From JAZOTM01 sp045657625 (GTDB taxonomy: Bacteria > Bacillota > Clostridia > Lachnospirales > Lachnospiraceae): a stretch of 64,000 bases of DNA. Below, piece by piece: positions 50,200 to 58,905 of this stretch. The notes beneath the pieces were generated by a model. It ran no database searches. It saw only the letters and a program-made list of their open reading frames with translations, and was not told the DNA's origin. The position numbers were made by a program, and so were the translations under genes. Where the stretch lies: the NCBI GenBank assembly GCA_045657625.1, contig JAZOTM010000030.1, positions 62,001 through 126,000 of the forward strand, given 5' to 3'. Positions within the stretch are counted from its first letter, which is position 1. Every line of letters starts with the position of its first letter.

Positions 50200-51735
50200 A
50201 TGTATAGCAAAGTAATTACAGGAATACTCCGGGGAATCGAAGGAGTATTAATTCGCGTGGAAGTAGACGTAGACAATGGGATGCCCTCCTTTGATATGGT
50301 AGGTTTTTTGACTGCGGAGGTCCGGGAGGCCAAGGAACGGGTTCGGACAGCACTGAAGAATGTGGGATATCCATTGCCGCTAAAACGGATTACCGTGAAT
50401 TTGTATCCAGGTGATTTGAAAAAATCCGGGAATGGCTTTGATTTGCCTGTGGCCATTGGGATTTTGACAGCCCAAGGGATTATAAAAGAAGATTGGGTTG
50501 CGGAGTTGTTTGCCATAGGAGAAATCAGCTTGAGCGGGGATGTTTTGCCGGTGAATGGAGTCTTGTCCCTGGTGGCTTGTGCAAAGGAAGCAGGATTGAA
50601 AAAATGTATGATTCCAAGGGCGAATTTACGGGAAGCTTCTTTTATTGAAGGGATAGAACTGATTCCGGTGGAGCATCTTTCCCAAATGCTTTCTTATTTT
50701 TTGGAAAAGAAAATGCCGGACTGTGGAATTATAGAAGAAACAGCGGAGCCCGAGGGGTATGAAGTGGATTTTTCGGATTTGCAGGGACAGGAGTTTATGA
50801 AACGGTCTTGCGAAGTTGCGGTGTCCGGGATGCATAATCTGTTGTTTATCGGACCGCCGGGAGCCGGAAAAACCATGTTGGCCAAGTGCATCCCCTCGAT
50901 TTTGCCGGAAATGGATTTGGAGGAACAGTTGGAACTCTCTAAAATCTATAGTGCTGCCGGATTGCTGAAGGACAAGGAGAAAAAAATGGTACTCCGGCCT
51001 TTTCGAAATCCCCATCACACCATTTCCAGTCAAGGAATGGTAGGGGGAGGCCGCGTTCCAAAGCCCGGAGAGATTTCTCTGGCCCATCATGGTGTTTTGT
51101 TTTTGGATGAACTAACGGAATTTCATAGTTCCACGCTGGAGGCACTGCGGCAGCCTTTGGAGGACCGGGAGATTCATTTAGTGCGTGTGGAAGGGAGTTT
51201 TTTGTATCCGGCCTCCTTTCAACTCGTGGCGGCAATGAATCCGTGTAAATGTGGGTATTATCCGGATCGAAATCGTTGCCGTTGCACGGAAAATATGTTG
51301 GAACGGTATATTGGAAAAATCAGTCAGCCCCTGTTGGATCGCATGGATATTTGTGTGGAAGTGAAGGAAGTGGGATACCGGGAATTGCAAAGTGCGGATA
51401 AGGGGGAAACTTCGGATGTGATTCGGGAACGGGTACGTCGGGTTCAGGAATTGCAACGGCAACGGTTTGCGAAGGAAGGGATTCGTTTTAACAGTGAAAT
51501 GAAGGGAAAATTGATAAAAAAATATTGTGCCCTTTATCCGGAGGATCAGGCATTTATGGAGGAAATGTATGAGAGACTGCATTTAACCGCCCGCTCTTAC
51601 CATAAAATTTTAAAGGTGGCGAGAACCATTGCGGATATGGATGGTGCAGAAAGAATTACCAGAAAACATTTGGCGGAGGCGGTTTGTTACCGCCCTTTAG
51701 ATAAAAAATATTGGGAGAATGGATATGAAGTATGA
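50200..51735 (+). CDS. YifB/ComM family Mg-chelatase-like AAA ATPase
   Basis: A 511-residue AAA+ protein. The N-terminal Lon-protease-like domain (about 20-165) includes FDMVGFLTAEVREAKERVR. The AAA core has Walker A FIGPPGAGKTMLAKCIPSIL near residue 217, the Walker B region GVLFLDELTEF, and the family Cys motif CKCGYYPDRNRCRC, followed by SQPLLDRMDICVEV. ComM helps natural transformation by branch migration in several bacteria. The dprA gene overlaps its end by 11 bp, a usual partnership. The ATG follows AAGGGATAAAAA. Confidence 0.95.
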   Translation: MYSKVITGILRGIEGVLIRVEVDVDNGMPSFDMVGFLTAEVREAKERVRTALKNVGYPLPLKRITVNLYPGDLKKSGNGFDLPVAIGILTAQGIIKEDWVAELFAIGEISLSGDVLPVNGVLSLVACAKEAGLKKCMIPRANLREASFIEGIELIPVEHLSQMLSYFLEKKMPDCGIIEETAEPEGYEVDFSDLQGQEFMKRSCEVAVSGMHNLLFIGPPGAGKTMLAKCIPSILPEMDLEEQLELSKIYSAAGLLKDKEKKMVLRPFRNPHHTISSQGMVGGGRVPKPGEISLAHHGVLFLDELTEFHSSTLEALRQPLEDREIHLVRVEGSFLYPASFQLVAAMNPCKCGYYPDRNRCRCTENMLERYIGKISQPLLDRMDICVEVKEVGYRELQSADKGETSDVIRERVRRVQELQRQRFAKEGIRFNSEMKGKLIKKYCALYPEDQAFMEEMYERLHLTARSYHKILKVARTIADMDGAERITRKHLAEAVCYRPLDKKYWENGYEV

Positions 51736-52804
51736 ATTTTGGATGGCAAATTTAATGCCGTATATTGGAGGAAAGACTGCAGAATATTTACATCAGATTT
51801 GTGGAAGTGCGCAGGAATTTTATGAACTGAAAGAGGATAGTATGGAAAAAATACCGGGACTTCCCAAAAAATGGATTCCTTATGTGGTGGCGTCAAAAAA
51901 ACGGTTTTCACTGGAGTCTTACGATCGTTTTTTGGAGCAGGGGTACTCCTTTTATACAAAGGAAATGAAAACCTTTCCGAAGCGCTTGCAATATGTGGAC
52001 GGAGGCCCTTTTTATCTTTTTGTTAAAGGGAAACTGCCGGAGGAAGAACGTAGAGCAGTTGCCATTGTGGGGGCTCGCGGTTGCAGCAATTACGGAAAAG
52101 CAATGGCAAAAAATTTGGGAAAACTCTTGTCTGATGCGGGAGTAGAAGTCATCAGTGGACTGGCTGCAGGAATCGATGCCCATGGGCACTTGGGCGCTTT
52201 ACAAGGGCGAGGAAATACCTATGGGGTGTTGGGTTGCGGGGTGGATATCTGCTATCCCAACAGCAGTCGTCCTATTTTTTCCGAGATTCCAAATCGCGGG
52301 GGATTGATTTCGGAGTTTCCAAACCAAACCAAGCCAAAAACCATGTATTTTCCTATGAGAAATCGTATCATTAGCGGTCTGAGTGATTATGTGGTAGTGG
52401 TGGAAGCCAGACGAAAAAGTGGGTCCTTAATTACGGCGGATTTTGCCTTGGAACAGGGGAAAGAAATTTATGCGTTTCCCGGCAGAATCATTGATGAACT
52501 CAGTGGTGGAACCAATCATTTGATTGAGCAGGGAGCCGGCGTAATTACCTCCTTTGACAGCTTTTTTAAAATGCTAAATTTGACCTCCGAAAAATGTACG
52601 AGTATTTCCAAAAAAAACAAAAATTCTCTTGAAAAAGAAGAATCCATGGTGTATAGTAACTTAGATTTGTTGCCCAAGAGTTTAGAAGAAATCATGCAAA
52701 CAACAAATCTTGAAATTCAAAAGATCAGTGAGGCATTATTGATGCTTCAGAACAAAGGAATGGCAGAAGAGACCTTTAAGAATTATTATAGACGGACCTT
52801 CTGA
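51725..52804 (+). CDS. dprA: DNA-processing protein DprA (Smf)
   Basis: A 359-residue protein. A SAM-like N-terminal domain precedes the Rossmann domain: VAIVGARGCSNYGKAMAKNL near residue 112, ISGLAAGIDAHGHLGALQGR, GVLGCGVDICYPNS and GSLITADFALEQGKEIYAFPG. A C-terminal winged helix (LLPKSLEEIMQTTNLEIQKI) closes it. DprA loads RecA on incoming single-stranded DNA. ATG 51725 has GGAG seven bases before it; ATG 51719 is too close. It lies between yifB and topA, the common Firmicutes order. Confidence 0.96.
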   Translation: MKYEFWMANLMPYIGGKTAEYLHQICGSAQEFYELKEDSMEKIPGLPKKWIPYVVASKKRFSLESYDRFLEQGYSFYTKEMKTFPKRLQYVDGGPFYLFVKGKLPEEERRAVAIVGARGCSNYGKAMAKNLGKLLSDAGVEVISGLAAGIDAHGHLGALQGRGNTYGVLGCGVDICYPNSSRPIFSEIPNRGGLISEFPNQTKPKTMYFPMRNRIISGLSDYVVVVEARRKSGSLITADFALEQGKEIYAFPGRIIDELSGGTNHLIEQGAGVITSFDSFFKMLNLTSEKCTSISKKNKNSLEKEESMVYSNLDLLPKSLEEIMQTTNLEIQKISEALLMLQNKGMAEETFKNYYRRTF

Positions 52805-52857
52805 CTTTTTCATTTGACGGGGAAAGGGCAATAGCCAAAGGAAAAGGAGTTATATAA

Positions 52858-54927
52858 ATGGCAAAATATCTTGTAATCGTGGAATCACCGGCAAAAGTAA
52901 AAACAATTAAAAAGTTCCTTGGAAAAAATTACGAGGTATGTGCATCCAACGGACATGTACGTGATTTACCAAAAAGCCAAATGGGAATCGATCCGGAACA
53001 TGATTTTGAATTAAAATATATCACCATTCGTGGAAAAGGGGATATTTTGGCAAACTTGAGAAAGGAAGTCAAAAAAGCAGATAAAATTTATCTCGCAACG
53101 GACCCGGACCGCGAAGGAGAAGCAATTTCATGGCATTTATCCAAAGCTTTAAAATTGGAAGATAAATCGTTTTCCCGTATTACTTTTAATGAAATTACAC
53201 AGAGTGCTGTAAAGGCCTCTTTAAAAGAACCACGTCAAATTGATATGGATCGCGTGGACGCACAACAGGCAAGACGCGTGTTGGATCGTCTGGTAGGATA
53301 CAAAATCAGTCCTTTGCTTTGGGCGAAAGTAAAGAGAGGATTAAGTGCCGGACGTGTGCAGTCAGTCGCTCTTCGTATTATTTGCGATAGAGAAGATGAA
53401 ATTAATGCATTTATTTCAGAAGAATATTGGGATTTAACTGCAGAGTTAAAAGTTCCGGGAGAAAAGAAAACCTTAACAGCAAAATTTGCCGGAACCGAAG
53501 ACGGTAAGGTTTCTATTTCCTCTGAAGAAGAAATGCAGGCAATTTTGAAGGAATTGGAAAAGGAAAGCTTCCGGGTATTGGAGGTAAAAAAAGGAGAGCG
53601 CGTGAAAAAAGCGCCATTGCCATTTACTACCAGTACGTTGCAGCAGGAAGCCAGCAAAAAATTGAATTTTTCCACCCAGAAAACCATGCGTATTGCACAG
53701 CAGTTGTATGAAGGCGTGGATGTCAAGGGACAGGGTACCGTAGGTTTGATTACTTACCTTCGTACAGACTCTGTACGTATTTCCGATGAAGCATTGGAAG
53801 CATCTAAAAACTTTGTGGAAACCAATTACGGAGAGGAATATTTGGCAAAGAATGTGGCAGATAAGAAAAAGGGCGGAAAGATTCAGGATGCCCATGAAGC
53901 CATTCGTCCTTCCGACGTAAATCGTTTGCCTTCTGAGGTAAAGGATTCTTTGTCCAGAGATCAGTTCCGTTTGTATCAGTTGATTTGGAACCGATTTGTG
54001 GCAAGCCGTATGGACGCTGCAAAATATGAAACAACTTCTGTAAAATTGGGAGCCGGAAAATATCGTTTCAACGTATCTGCTTCGAAATTGGTGTTTGACG
54101 GATTTTTATTGGTATATTCGGAAGACGCGGAAGATAAGAAAAAAGGGAATGTGATGCTGCGTTCCTTGGAAGTGGACGAGGAATTGTCCTTAGCGGAATT
54201 TTTGCCGGAACAGCATTTTACCCAGCCACCGGCTCATTATACGGAGGCATCTTTGGTAAAGGCCATGGAAGATCTTGGAATTGGTCGTCCAAGTACTTAT
54301 GCGCCTACCATTACCACCATCTTAAATCGCCGTTACATTGTAAAGGAACAGAAAAATTTGTATGTAACGGAATTGGGAGAAGCGGTAAACAGCATTATGA
54401 AACAGTCTTTCCCGAGTATTGTGGATGAAAGCTTTACAGCAAATCTGGAATCTCTGTTGGATAAGATTGAAGAAGGAAAAATCGGTTGGAAAACCGTTGT
54501 GGAGAATTTTTATCCGGATTTAAAAGAAGCCGTAGAGGTTGCGGAAAAAGAACTGGAAAAAATCACCATAGCAGATGAGGAAACCGACGTGGTTTGCGAA
54601 CAGTGTGGTCGTAACATGGTCATTAAGTATGGTCCACATGGTAAGTTTTTGGCTTGCCCCGGTTTCCCGGACTGCAGAAATACAAAACCGTATTTGGAAA
54701 AAATCGGTGTTCCTTGCCCGCTTTGCGGTAAGGAAGTGGTTTTGAAAAAGACAAAGAAGGGCAGAAAATACTTTGGTTGTGAAAACAATCCGGACTGCGA
54801 ATTTATGTCTTGGCAGAAACCAAGCAAGGAGAAGTGCCCGAAGTGTGGCGGCTACATGCTGGAAAAGGGCAATAAATTAGTATGTAATGATGAGAAGTGT
54901 GGTTATAATCAAGAGAAAGTGCGTTAA
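52858..54927 (+). CDS. topA: DNA topoisomerase I (type IA)
   Basis: A 689-residue enzyme that relaxes negative supercoils. The Toprim domain is YLVIVESPAKVKTIKKFLG with DPDREGEAISWHL. The catalytic Tyr is at about residue 300 in GLITYLRTDSVRIS. LGIGRPSTYAPTI lies near 480. Three C-terminal zinc-finger repeats each carry four Cys (CEQCGRNMVIKYGPHGKFLAC; CPLCGKEVV; CPKCGGYMLEKG). The ATG follows AAAAGGAGTTATATAA. There is no clear terminator before codY, which has its own promoter. Confidence 0.98.
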   Translation: MAKYLVIVESPAKVKTIKKFLGKNYEVCASNGHVRDLPKSQMGIDPEHDFELKYITIRGKGDILANLRKEVKKADKIYLATDPDREGEAISWHLSKALKLEDKSFSRITFNEITQSAVKASLKEPRQIDMDRVDAQQARRVLDRLVGYKISPLLWAKVKRGLSAGRVQSVALRIICDREDEINAFISEEYWDLTAELKVPGEKKTLTAKFAGTEDGKVSISSEEEMQAILKELEKESFRVLEVKKGERVKKAPLPFTTSTLQQEASKKLNFSTQKTMRIAQQLYEGVDVKGQGTVGLITYLRTDSVRISDEALEASKNFVETNYGEEYLAKNVADKKKGGKIQDAHEAIRPSDVNRLPSEVKDSLSRDQFRLYQLIWNRFVASRMDAAKYETTSVKLGAGKYRFNVSASKLVFDGFLLVYSEDAEDKKKGNVMLRSLEVDEELSLAEFLPEQHFTQPPAHYTEASLVKAMEDLGIGRPSTYAPTITTILNRRYIVKEQKNLYVTELGEAVNSIMKQSFPSIVDESFTANLESLLDKIEEGKIGWKTVVENFYPDLKEAVEVAEKELEKITIADEETDVVCEQCGRNMVIKYGPHGKFLACPGFPDCRNTKPYLEKIGVPCPLCGKEVVLKKTKKGRKYFGCENNPDCEFMSWQKPSKEKCPKCGGYMLEKGNKLVCNDEKCGYNQEKVR

Positions 54928-54943
54928 AATCTGACACAACTAC

Positions 54944-54972
54944 TTGAATTATCAGAAAAAAGAGATTATAAT
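54944..54972 (+). promoter_or_regulatory. Sigma-A promoter of codY
   Basis: TTGAAT, 17 bp, TATAAT just after topA. The leader is about 45 nt and contains an odd G-run (CGGGGGGCGCG, 54986-54996) before the ribosome site. Confidence 0.8.
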
Positions 54973-55022
54973 AACTTTTGTTTTTCGGGGGGCGCGATTG
55001 TTGTAGGAGGAGAGCCATAGAA

Positions 55023-55799
55023 ATGAGCGTTCAATTATTAGACAAAACAAGAAAGATCAATAAACTACTTCATAACAATAATTCTTCGAAAGTGGTTTTC
55101 AATGACATCTGTAAGGTAATGACTGAGATTTTGCATTCCAATATCCTGGTCATCAGCAAGAAAGGAAAAGTACTTGGTTCCAGTGAAGCAAAAGACACAC
55201 CGGAATTACAGGAATTGATTGTAGACGAAGTAGGTGGATTTGTGGATCCCCTTTTAAACGAGAGATTACTTGGAATTCTTTCCACCAAAGAGAATGTCAA
55301 TTTGGAAACTCTTGGTTTTGTAGGTGAAATCAAAGATTACAGCGCAATTATTACTCCCATTGATATTGCAGGAGAAAGACTGGGTACCTTATTTGTTTAT
55401 CGTTTGGATAAACAGTTTGATATTGATGATATTATTCTTTGCGAATATGGAACCACAGTGGTTGGTTTGGAAATGATGCGTTCTGTAAACGAAGAAAACG
55501 CAGAGGAAACCAGAAAGATTCAGATTGTAAAATCTGCAATTAGTACTCTTTCCTTCTCTGAGTTGGAAGCAATCATTCATATTTTTGATGAATTAGAAGG
55601 AACCGAAGGCATTTTAGTAGCCAGCAAAATTGCGGACAGAGTTGGTATTACCAGATCTGTAATCGTCAATGCACTTCGTAAATTTGAAAGTGCCGGGGTT
55701 ATCGAATCTCGTTCCTCCGGTATGAAAGGTACTTACATCAAGGTTATCAATGATGTGGTATTTGATGAATTGGAAAAATTAAAACAGGAAAGCAGATAA
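55023..55799 (+). CDS. codY: GTP- and branched-chain-amino-acid-sensing repressor CodY
   Basis: A 258-residue protein of standard length. The N-terminal GAF domain (SVQLLDKTRKINKLLHNNNS onward; ILVISKKGKVLGSSEAKD) binds isoleucine/valine, and the C-terminal winged helix is ASKIADRVGITRSVIVNALR. CodY represses nutrient-scavenging and motility genes when GTP and branched-chain amino acids are plentiful. Here it lies directly before the flagellar operon, as in Bacillus. ATG 55023 follows GTAGGAGGAGAG; the upstream in-frame ATG at 54978 would put the ribosome site inside the gene. A terminator follows. Confidence 0.97.
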   Translation: MSVQLLDKTRKINKLLHNNNSSKVVFNDICKVMTEILHSNILVISKKGKVLGSSEAKDTPELQELIVDEVGGFVDPLLNERLLGILSTKENVNLETLGFVGEIKDYSAIITPIDIAGERLGTLFVYRLDKQFDIDDIILCEYGTTVVGLEMMRSVNEENAEETRKIQIVKSAISTLSFSELEAIIHIFDELEGTEGILVASKIADRVGITRSVIVNALRKFESAGVIESRSSGMKGTYIKVINDVVFDELEKLKQESR

Positions 55800-55810
55800 T
55801 AAAGATGCAG

Positions 55811-55852
55811 AAAAATCCTTGCGGCGAATATTTTTGCTACAAGGATTTTTTT
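55811..55852 (+). terminator. Intrinsic terminator of codY
   Basis: AAAAATCCTTG pairs with CAAGGATTTTT and is followed by more T, 11 bp after the codY stop. Confidence 0.9.
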
Positions 55853-55881
55853 CGTGTTATAGGAAATTCTTTCCGGAAATA

Positions 55882-55936
55882 AAAAATCCCCGTCTATAAA
55901 TGCATAGGGAACAATTTGTTCTTTTTTTGAGACGGG
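55882..55936 (-). terminator. Minus-strand terminator-like hairpin without a gene
   Basis: CCCCGTCT (55888-55895) pairs with AGACGGG (55930-55936), with an inner GAACA/TGTTC stem (55909-55921). The T run (TTTTTT in minus-strand sense, 55881-55886) lies only on the left, so termination would work on minus-strand transcripts. No minus-strand gene feeds it. It could end a small RNA or antisense transcript starting in the flgB leader. Confidence 0.5.
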
Positions 55937-56018
55937 AAGTTTATCGGGAGACTTGTTTGTTTATGAAAAATTAATATGTAAAATGGCGGAAAAAGGCGAA
56001 TTTTCGCGGAAAAACAAC

Positions 56019-56046
56019 TTGAGTTTTTAGGTGGATTCAATATAAT
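56019..56046 (+). promoter_or_regulatory. Promoter of the flagellar operon
   Basis: TTGAGT, 16 bp, TATAAT, 45 bp before the flgB ATG. This is a sigma-A type promoter, as for the Bacillus fla/che operon. A GCGAA/TTCGC repeat lies just upstream (55996-56007). No c-di-GMP riboswitch is visible in the leader. Confidence 0.7.
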
Positions 56047-56090
56047 AAAAGTAGAGTGTTATGAGTGTAGCATGGGAAAGGAGTATACCT

Positions 56091-56486
56091 ATGATTAATT
56101 CGAGTGCGTTTCAATATATTGATGTGCTGGATAAGGCCTTGGATGCCAGCTGGCAGCGTGAGACCATTATCACCAACAATATTGCCAACGTAGATACCCC
56201 TGGTTATAAAAGACAGGATTTAGATTTTGAAGCGGTTTTGGAACAGGAACTTGGAAAATCCAAATATACCTACTTGGATCAGAAAATCGCAGATATTCAT
56301 ATGAATCATCTGACTCCTGAAGTTTATACGGATTATGCCAACTATTCTTATCGTATTGATGACAACAACGTGGATATTGATACAGAGAATGTGGAATTGG
56401 CTTCTGAGCAGATCCGTTACCAAACATTAGAAGATGCAGCTGACTTTGATTTTAGCTTATTGAAGACAGCGATTCGTACTTCATAG
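56091..56486 (+). CDS. flgB: Flagellar basal-body rod protein FlgB
   Basis: A 131-residue rod protein. It has the conserved opening FQYIDVLDKALDASWQRETI and NNIANVDTPGYKRQDLDFE, the Flg-BB-rod signature. FlgB forms the proximal rod in the basal body. ATG 56091 is placed by GGGAAAGGAG; an earlier in-frame ATG at 56061 lies before that site. It is the first gene of the operon, with flgC 21 bp later. Confidence 0.97.
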   Translation: MINSSAFQYIDVLDKALDASWQRETIITNNIANVDTPGYKRQDLDFEAVLEQELGKSKYTYLDQKIADIHMNHLTPEVYTDYANYSYRIDDNNVDIDTENVELASEQIRYQTLEDAADFDFSLLKTAIRTS

Positions 56487-56507
56487 ATGACATAAGGAGG
56501 TTTTTAT

Positions 56508-56951
56508 ATGGGATTATTTCAAGCCTTTGATATCAGTGCCAGTGGAATGACGGCAGAGCGTTTTCGTACAGACGTTATTGCAGAGAATGTTGCCAACGTC
56601 AATACCACCAGAACAGAAGACAATGAGCCATATCGCAGAAAAATAGTGACCTTTGGTGAAAAGCAGGTGACTCCTTTCAGTGATGTGCTTATGAATACCA
56701 GAGAACAATATTTAGGAAACGGTGTAAAAGTCGTTTCTGTTACAGAAGATACAGAAAATGATTTTATTATGGAATACGATCCGTCTCATCCGGATGCCGA
56801 TGAAAATGGATATGTTTCCTTCCCGAATGTAAATATTGTTACAGAAATGACAAACTTAATAGATGCCAGTCGTGCGTATGAGGCAAATGCTACCGCTTTT
56901 GAAGCGAGCAAAAATCTGGCACAGACAGGCTTACAAATCGGTCGTTCATAA
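56508..56951 (+). CDS. flgC: Flagellar basal-body rod protein FlgC
   Basis: A 147-residue rod protein. The start GLFQAFDISASGMTAERFRT with ENVANVNTTRTEDNEPYRRK and the end VTEMTNLIDASRAYEANATA are family signatures. It forms the proximal rod with FlgB, FlgF and FliE. AAGGAGG precedes the ATG. Confidence 0.98.
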   Translation: MGLFQAFDISASGMTAERFRTDVIAENVANVNTTRTEDNEPYRRKIVTFGEKQVTPFSDVLMNTREQYLGNGVKVVSVTEDTENDFIMEYDPSHPDADENGYVSFPNVNIVTEMTNLIDASRAYEANATAFEASKNLAQTGLQIGRS

Positions 56952-56972
56952 AATTAAAGGAGAGTAGAACAT

Positions 56973-57284
56973 ATGACGGATATTACGGCGTTAACTAACG
57001 TGTCATCGGATTTGATTTTGCAGGCAGCAAACAAGAACACCACAGTACAGACCAATGACAGTTTTGATTCCGCACTTGCAACCGCAATGAATATGGTTTC
57101 TGAAACCAATTCTTATGTGAAAGATGTGGAATCCGAGGAGATCAAATTTGAGTTAGGGGAAGCGACGAATACCCATGATTTACAGATTGCCCAGGAGAAG
57201 GCGAATGTTACGTTACAGTACACCATGGCTGTACGCGACAAGATTTTATCTGCATATCAGGAGATTATGAATATACAGATTTAA
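56973..57284 (+). CDS. fliE: Flagellar hook-basal body protein FliE
   Basis: A 103-residue protein with the conserved C-terminal half ATNTHDLQIAQEKANVTLQY and VRDKILSAYQEIMNIQI. FliE connects the MS ring to the rod and is an early export substrate. AAAGGAGAG precedes the ATG. Gene order flgB-flgC-fliE is standard. Confidence 0.96.
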   Translation: MTDITALTNVSSDLILQAANKNTTVQTNDSFDSALATAMNMVSETNSYVKDVESEEIKFELGEATNTHDLQIAQEKANVTLQYTMAVRDKILSAYQEIMNIQI

Positions 57285-57297
57285 TAGGGAGTAGAAT

Positions 57298-58902
57298 ATG
57301 GCGGAACGATTGAGAGAGATATGGAACCGTGTGGTTGAATGGTGGAAGAAATTCACCAGTCGGCAGAAAGCATTGTTGATTAGTTTAACGGCGATAGTGG
57401 TATTGGCTCTTGTAATTTTGGGAGTAGTCATTAGCCAACCGACGATGATGACGCTGATTATTTGTAAAAATGCAACAGAAGCCTCCCAGGTGCGAGATCT
57501 GTTGGAAAGTGAGAATATGTCTTATGAATTAGGAACGGATGGCCTTACTTTTTCTGTAAGAGAAGAGGATATGACAGAAGCTTCTCTTTTGCTGGGCTCC
57601 AATTCCATTCCTACAGAGGGTTATAGTATTGATAACGTCTTCGATGGCGGCTTTAGTACTACAGAATCCGATAAAAACAAGAAATACCAGTTATACTTAG
57701 AAGAAAAATTCGCAGAGCAATTGAAAACCATTTCCAATATTGATTCTGCAACCGTATCTTTGTCCATTCCGGTGGATGATGGTACGTTGATTTCCAGAGA
57801 ACAGGACACTTATGCCAGTGTTATTTTGTCTTTGAACGATAAAATGGATGAAGAACAAGCCACAGGTATTGCAAAATTTATTGCTACAGAAGTGGGGAAT
57901 GATACAGCGGAAAGTATTTTGATTTTGGACTCTGACGGAAATGTTTTATATTCCGGAAGTGATGAAACATCTGCAATGGGTTCTGCAAGCACGCAGCTTG
58001 CCCTGCAGGCAAAAGCTGAGGCAGCAGTGAAGTCCAAGGTAAAGGATGTTATGCTGGGCACCGAATTGTATGACAACGTGGAAGTGTCCCCAACTTTGGC
58101 TATGAGCTTTGATCAGACAGATATTGTGGATCATCAGTATTATGTAGACGACGGAAATACCCAAGGTTATTTGGACAGCCAGTCTGTATACGAATCCGAA
58201 TCGGTTGGTGGAGCAGCAGCTGTTCCTGGTACGGATTCGAATGATGATACGACTTATGTGATTGAGGATGATAGTTATACCAGTTCTACAGTCACAGATA
58301 CCACCAGCGATTATTTGCCAAATGAAAAGATTACCACTACCACCGGTGCAGTAGGTACGGTGGATTATGATACCTCTACATTATCGGCAGTGGCAACCAC
58401 TTACGTAGTATATAGTGAAGATACATTGACTGCAGATGGTACATTGGATGACATGACATTTGATGAATTTGTGGCAGCCAATAACGAACGCGTACGTACA
58501 GACGTAGACGATGATTTTTATACTATGGTAAGTAATGCAACAGGTATTCCAACGGAAAATATTACCATTGTTGCATATGAAGTACCGTTTTTCCAGTATT
58601 CCAGCAATTCCGGATTACAGATGACGGACATTTTACAAATCGTTTTAGCAGTTTTGATTTTTGCGATGTTGGGATATGTAGTATTCCGCAGCACCAGAAG
58701 AGAAAAGGAGCCGGAAGTGGAACCGGAACTTTCTGTAGAAACCTTGCTTGAATCTACAAAAGAAGCAGAAAAAGAAGATTTGGAAGATATTGGTTTCCAA
58801 GAGAAATCCGAGACCCGTATCTTAATCGAGAAGTTTGTGGATGAGAATCCGGAAGCGGCAGCATCGTTATTACGAAATTGGCTAAATGAGGAATGGGGTT
58901 AA
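57298..58902 (+). CDS. fliF: Flagellar MS-ring protein FliF
   Basis: A 534-residue membrane protein. N-terminal membrane helix about 30-50 (ALLISLTAIVVLALVILGVV), then ring-building motifs with EASQVRDLLESENMSYELG and YQLYLEEKFAEQLKTI. A Ser/Thr/Asp-rich periplasmic section follows, then a second helix about 445-467 and a cytoplasmic tail that binds FliG (ILIEKFVDENPEAAASLLRN). FliF is the base on which the motor is built. The ATG follows AATAGGGAGTAGAAT. fliG starts 3 bp after its stop. Confidence 0.96.
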   Translation: MAERLREIWNRVVEWWKKFTSRQKALLISLTAIVVLALVILGVVISQPTMMTLIICKNATEASQVRDLLESENMSYELGTDGLTFSVREEDMTEASLLLGSNSIPTEGYSIDNVFDGGFSTTESDKNKKYQLYLEEKFAEQLKTISNIDSATVSLSIPVDDGTLISREQDTYASVILSLNDKMDEEQATGIAKFIATEVGNDTAESILILDSDGNVLYSGSDETSAMGSASTQLALQAKAEAAVKSKVKDVMLGTELYDNVEVSPTLAMSFDQTDIVDHQYYVDDGNTQGYLDSQSVYESESVGGAAAVPGTDSNDDTTYVIEDDSYTSSTVTDTTSDYLPNEKITTTTGAVGTVDYDTSTLSAVATTYVVYSEDTLTADGTLDDMTFDEFVAANNERVRTDVDDDFYTMVSNATGIPTENITIVAYEVPFFQYSSNSGLQMTDILQIVLAVLIFAMLGYVVFRSTRREKEPEVEPELSVETLLESTKEAEKEDLEDIGFQEKSETRILIEKFVDENPEAAASLLRNWLNEEWG

Positions 58903-58905
58903 AAC

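Noticed and set aside
55996..56014. CodY box before flgB (AATTTTC followed by GAAAA)
   Set aside because: Only the left half fits AATTTTCNGAAAATT; the spacing to the right half is three bases and its end does not match, so it is not better than chance in AT-rich DNA.
55861..56060. Possible c-di-GMP riboswitch before the flagellar operon
   Set aside because: The characteristic GEMM core (conserved GCAAA and GCCU segments around a tetraloop-receptor stem pair) is not present; only the hairpin and promoter described were found.
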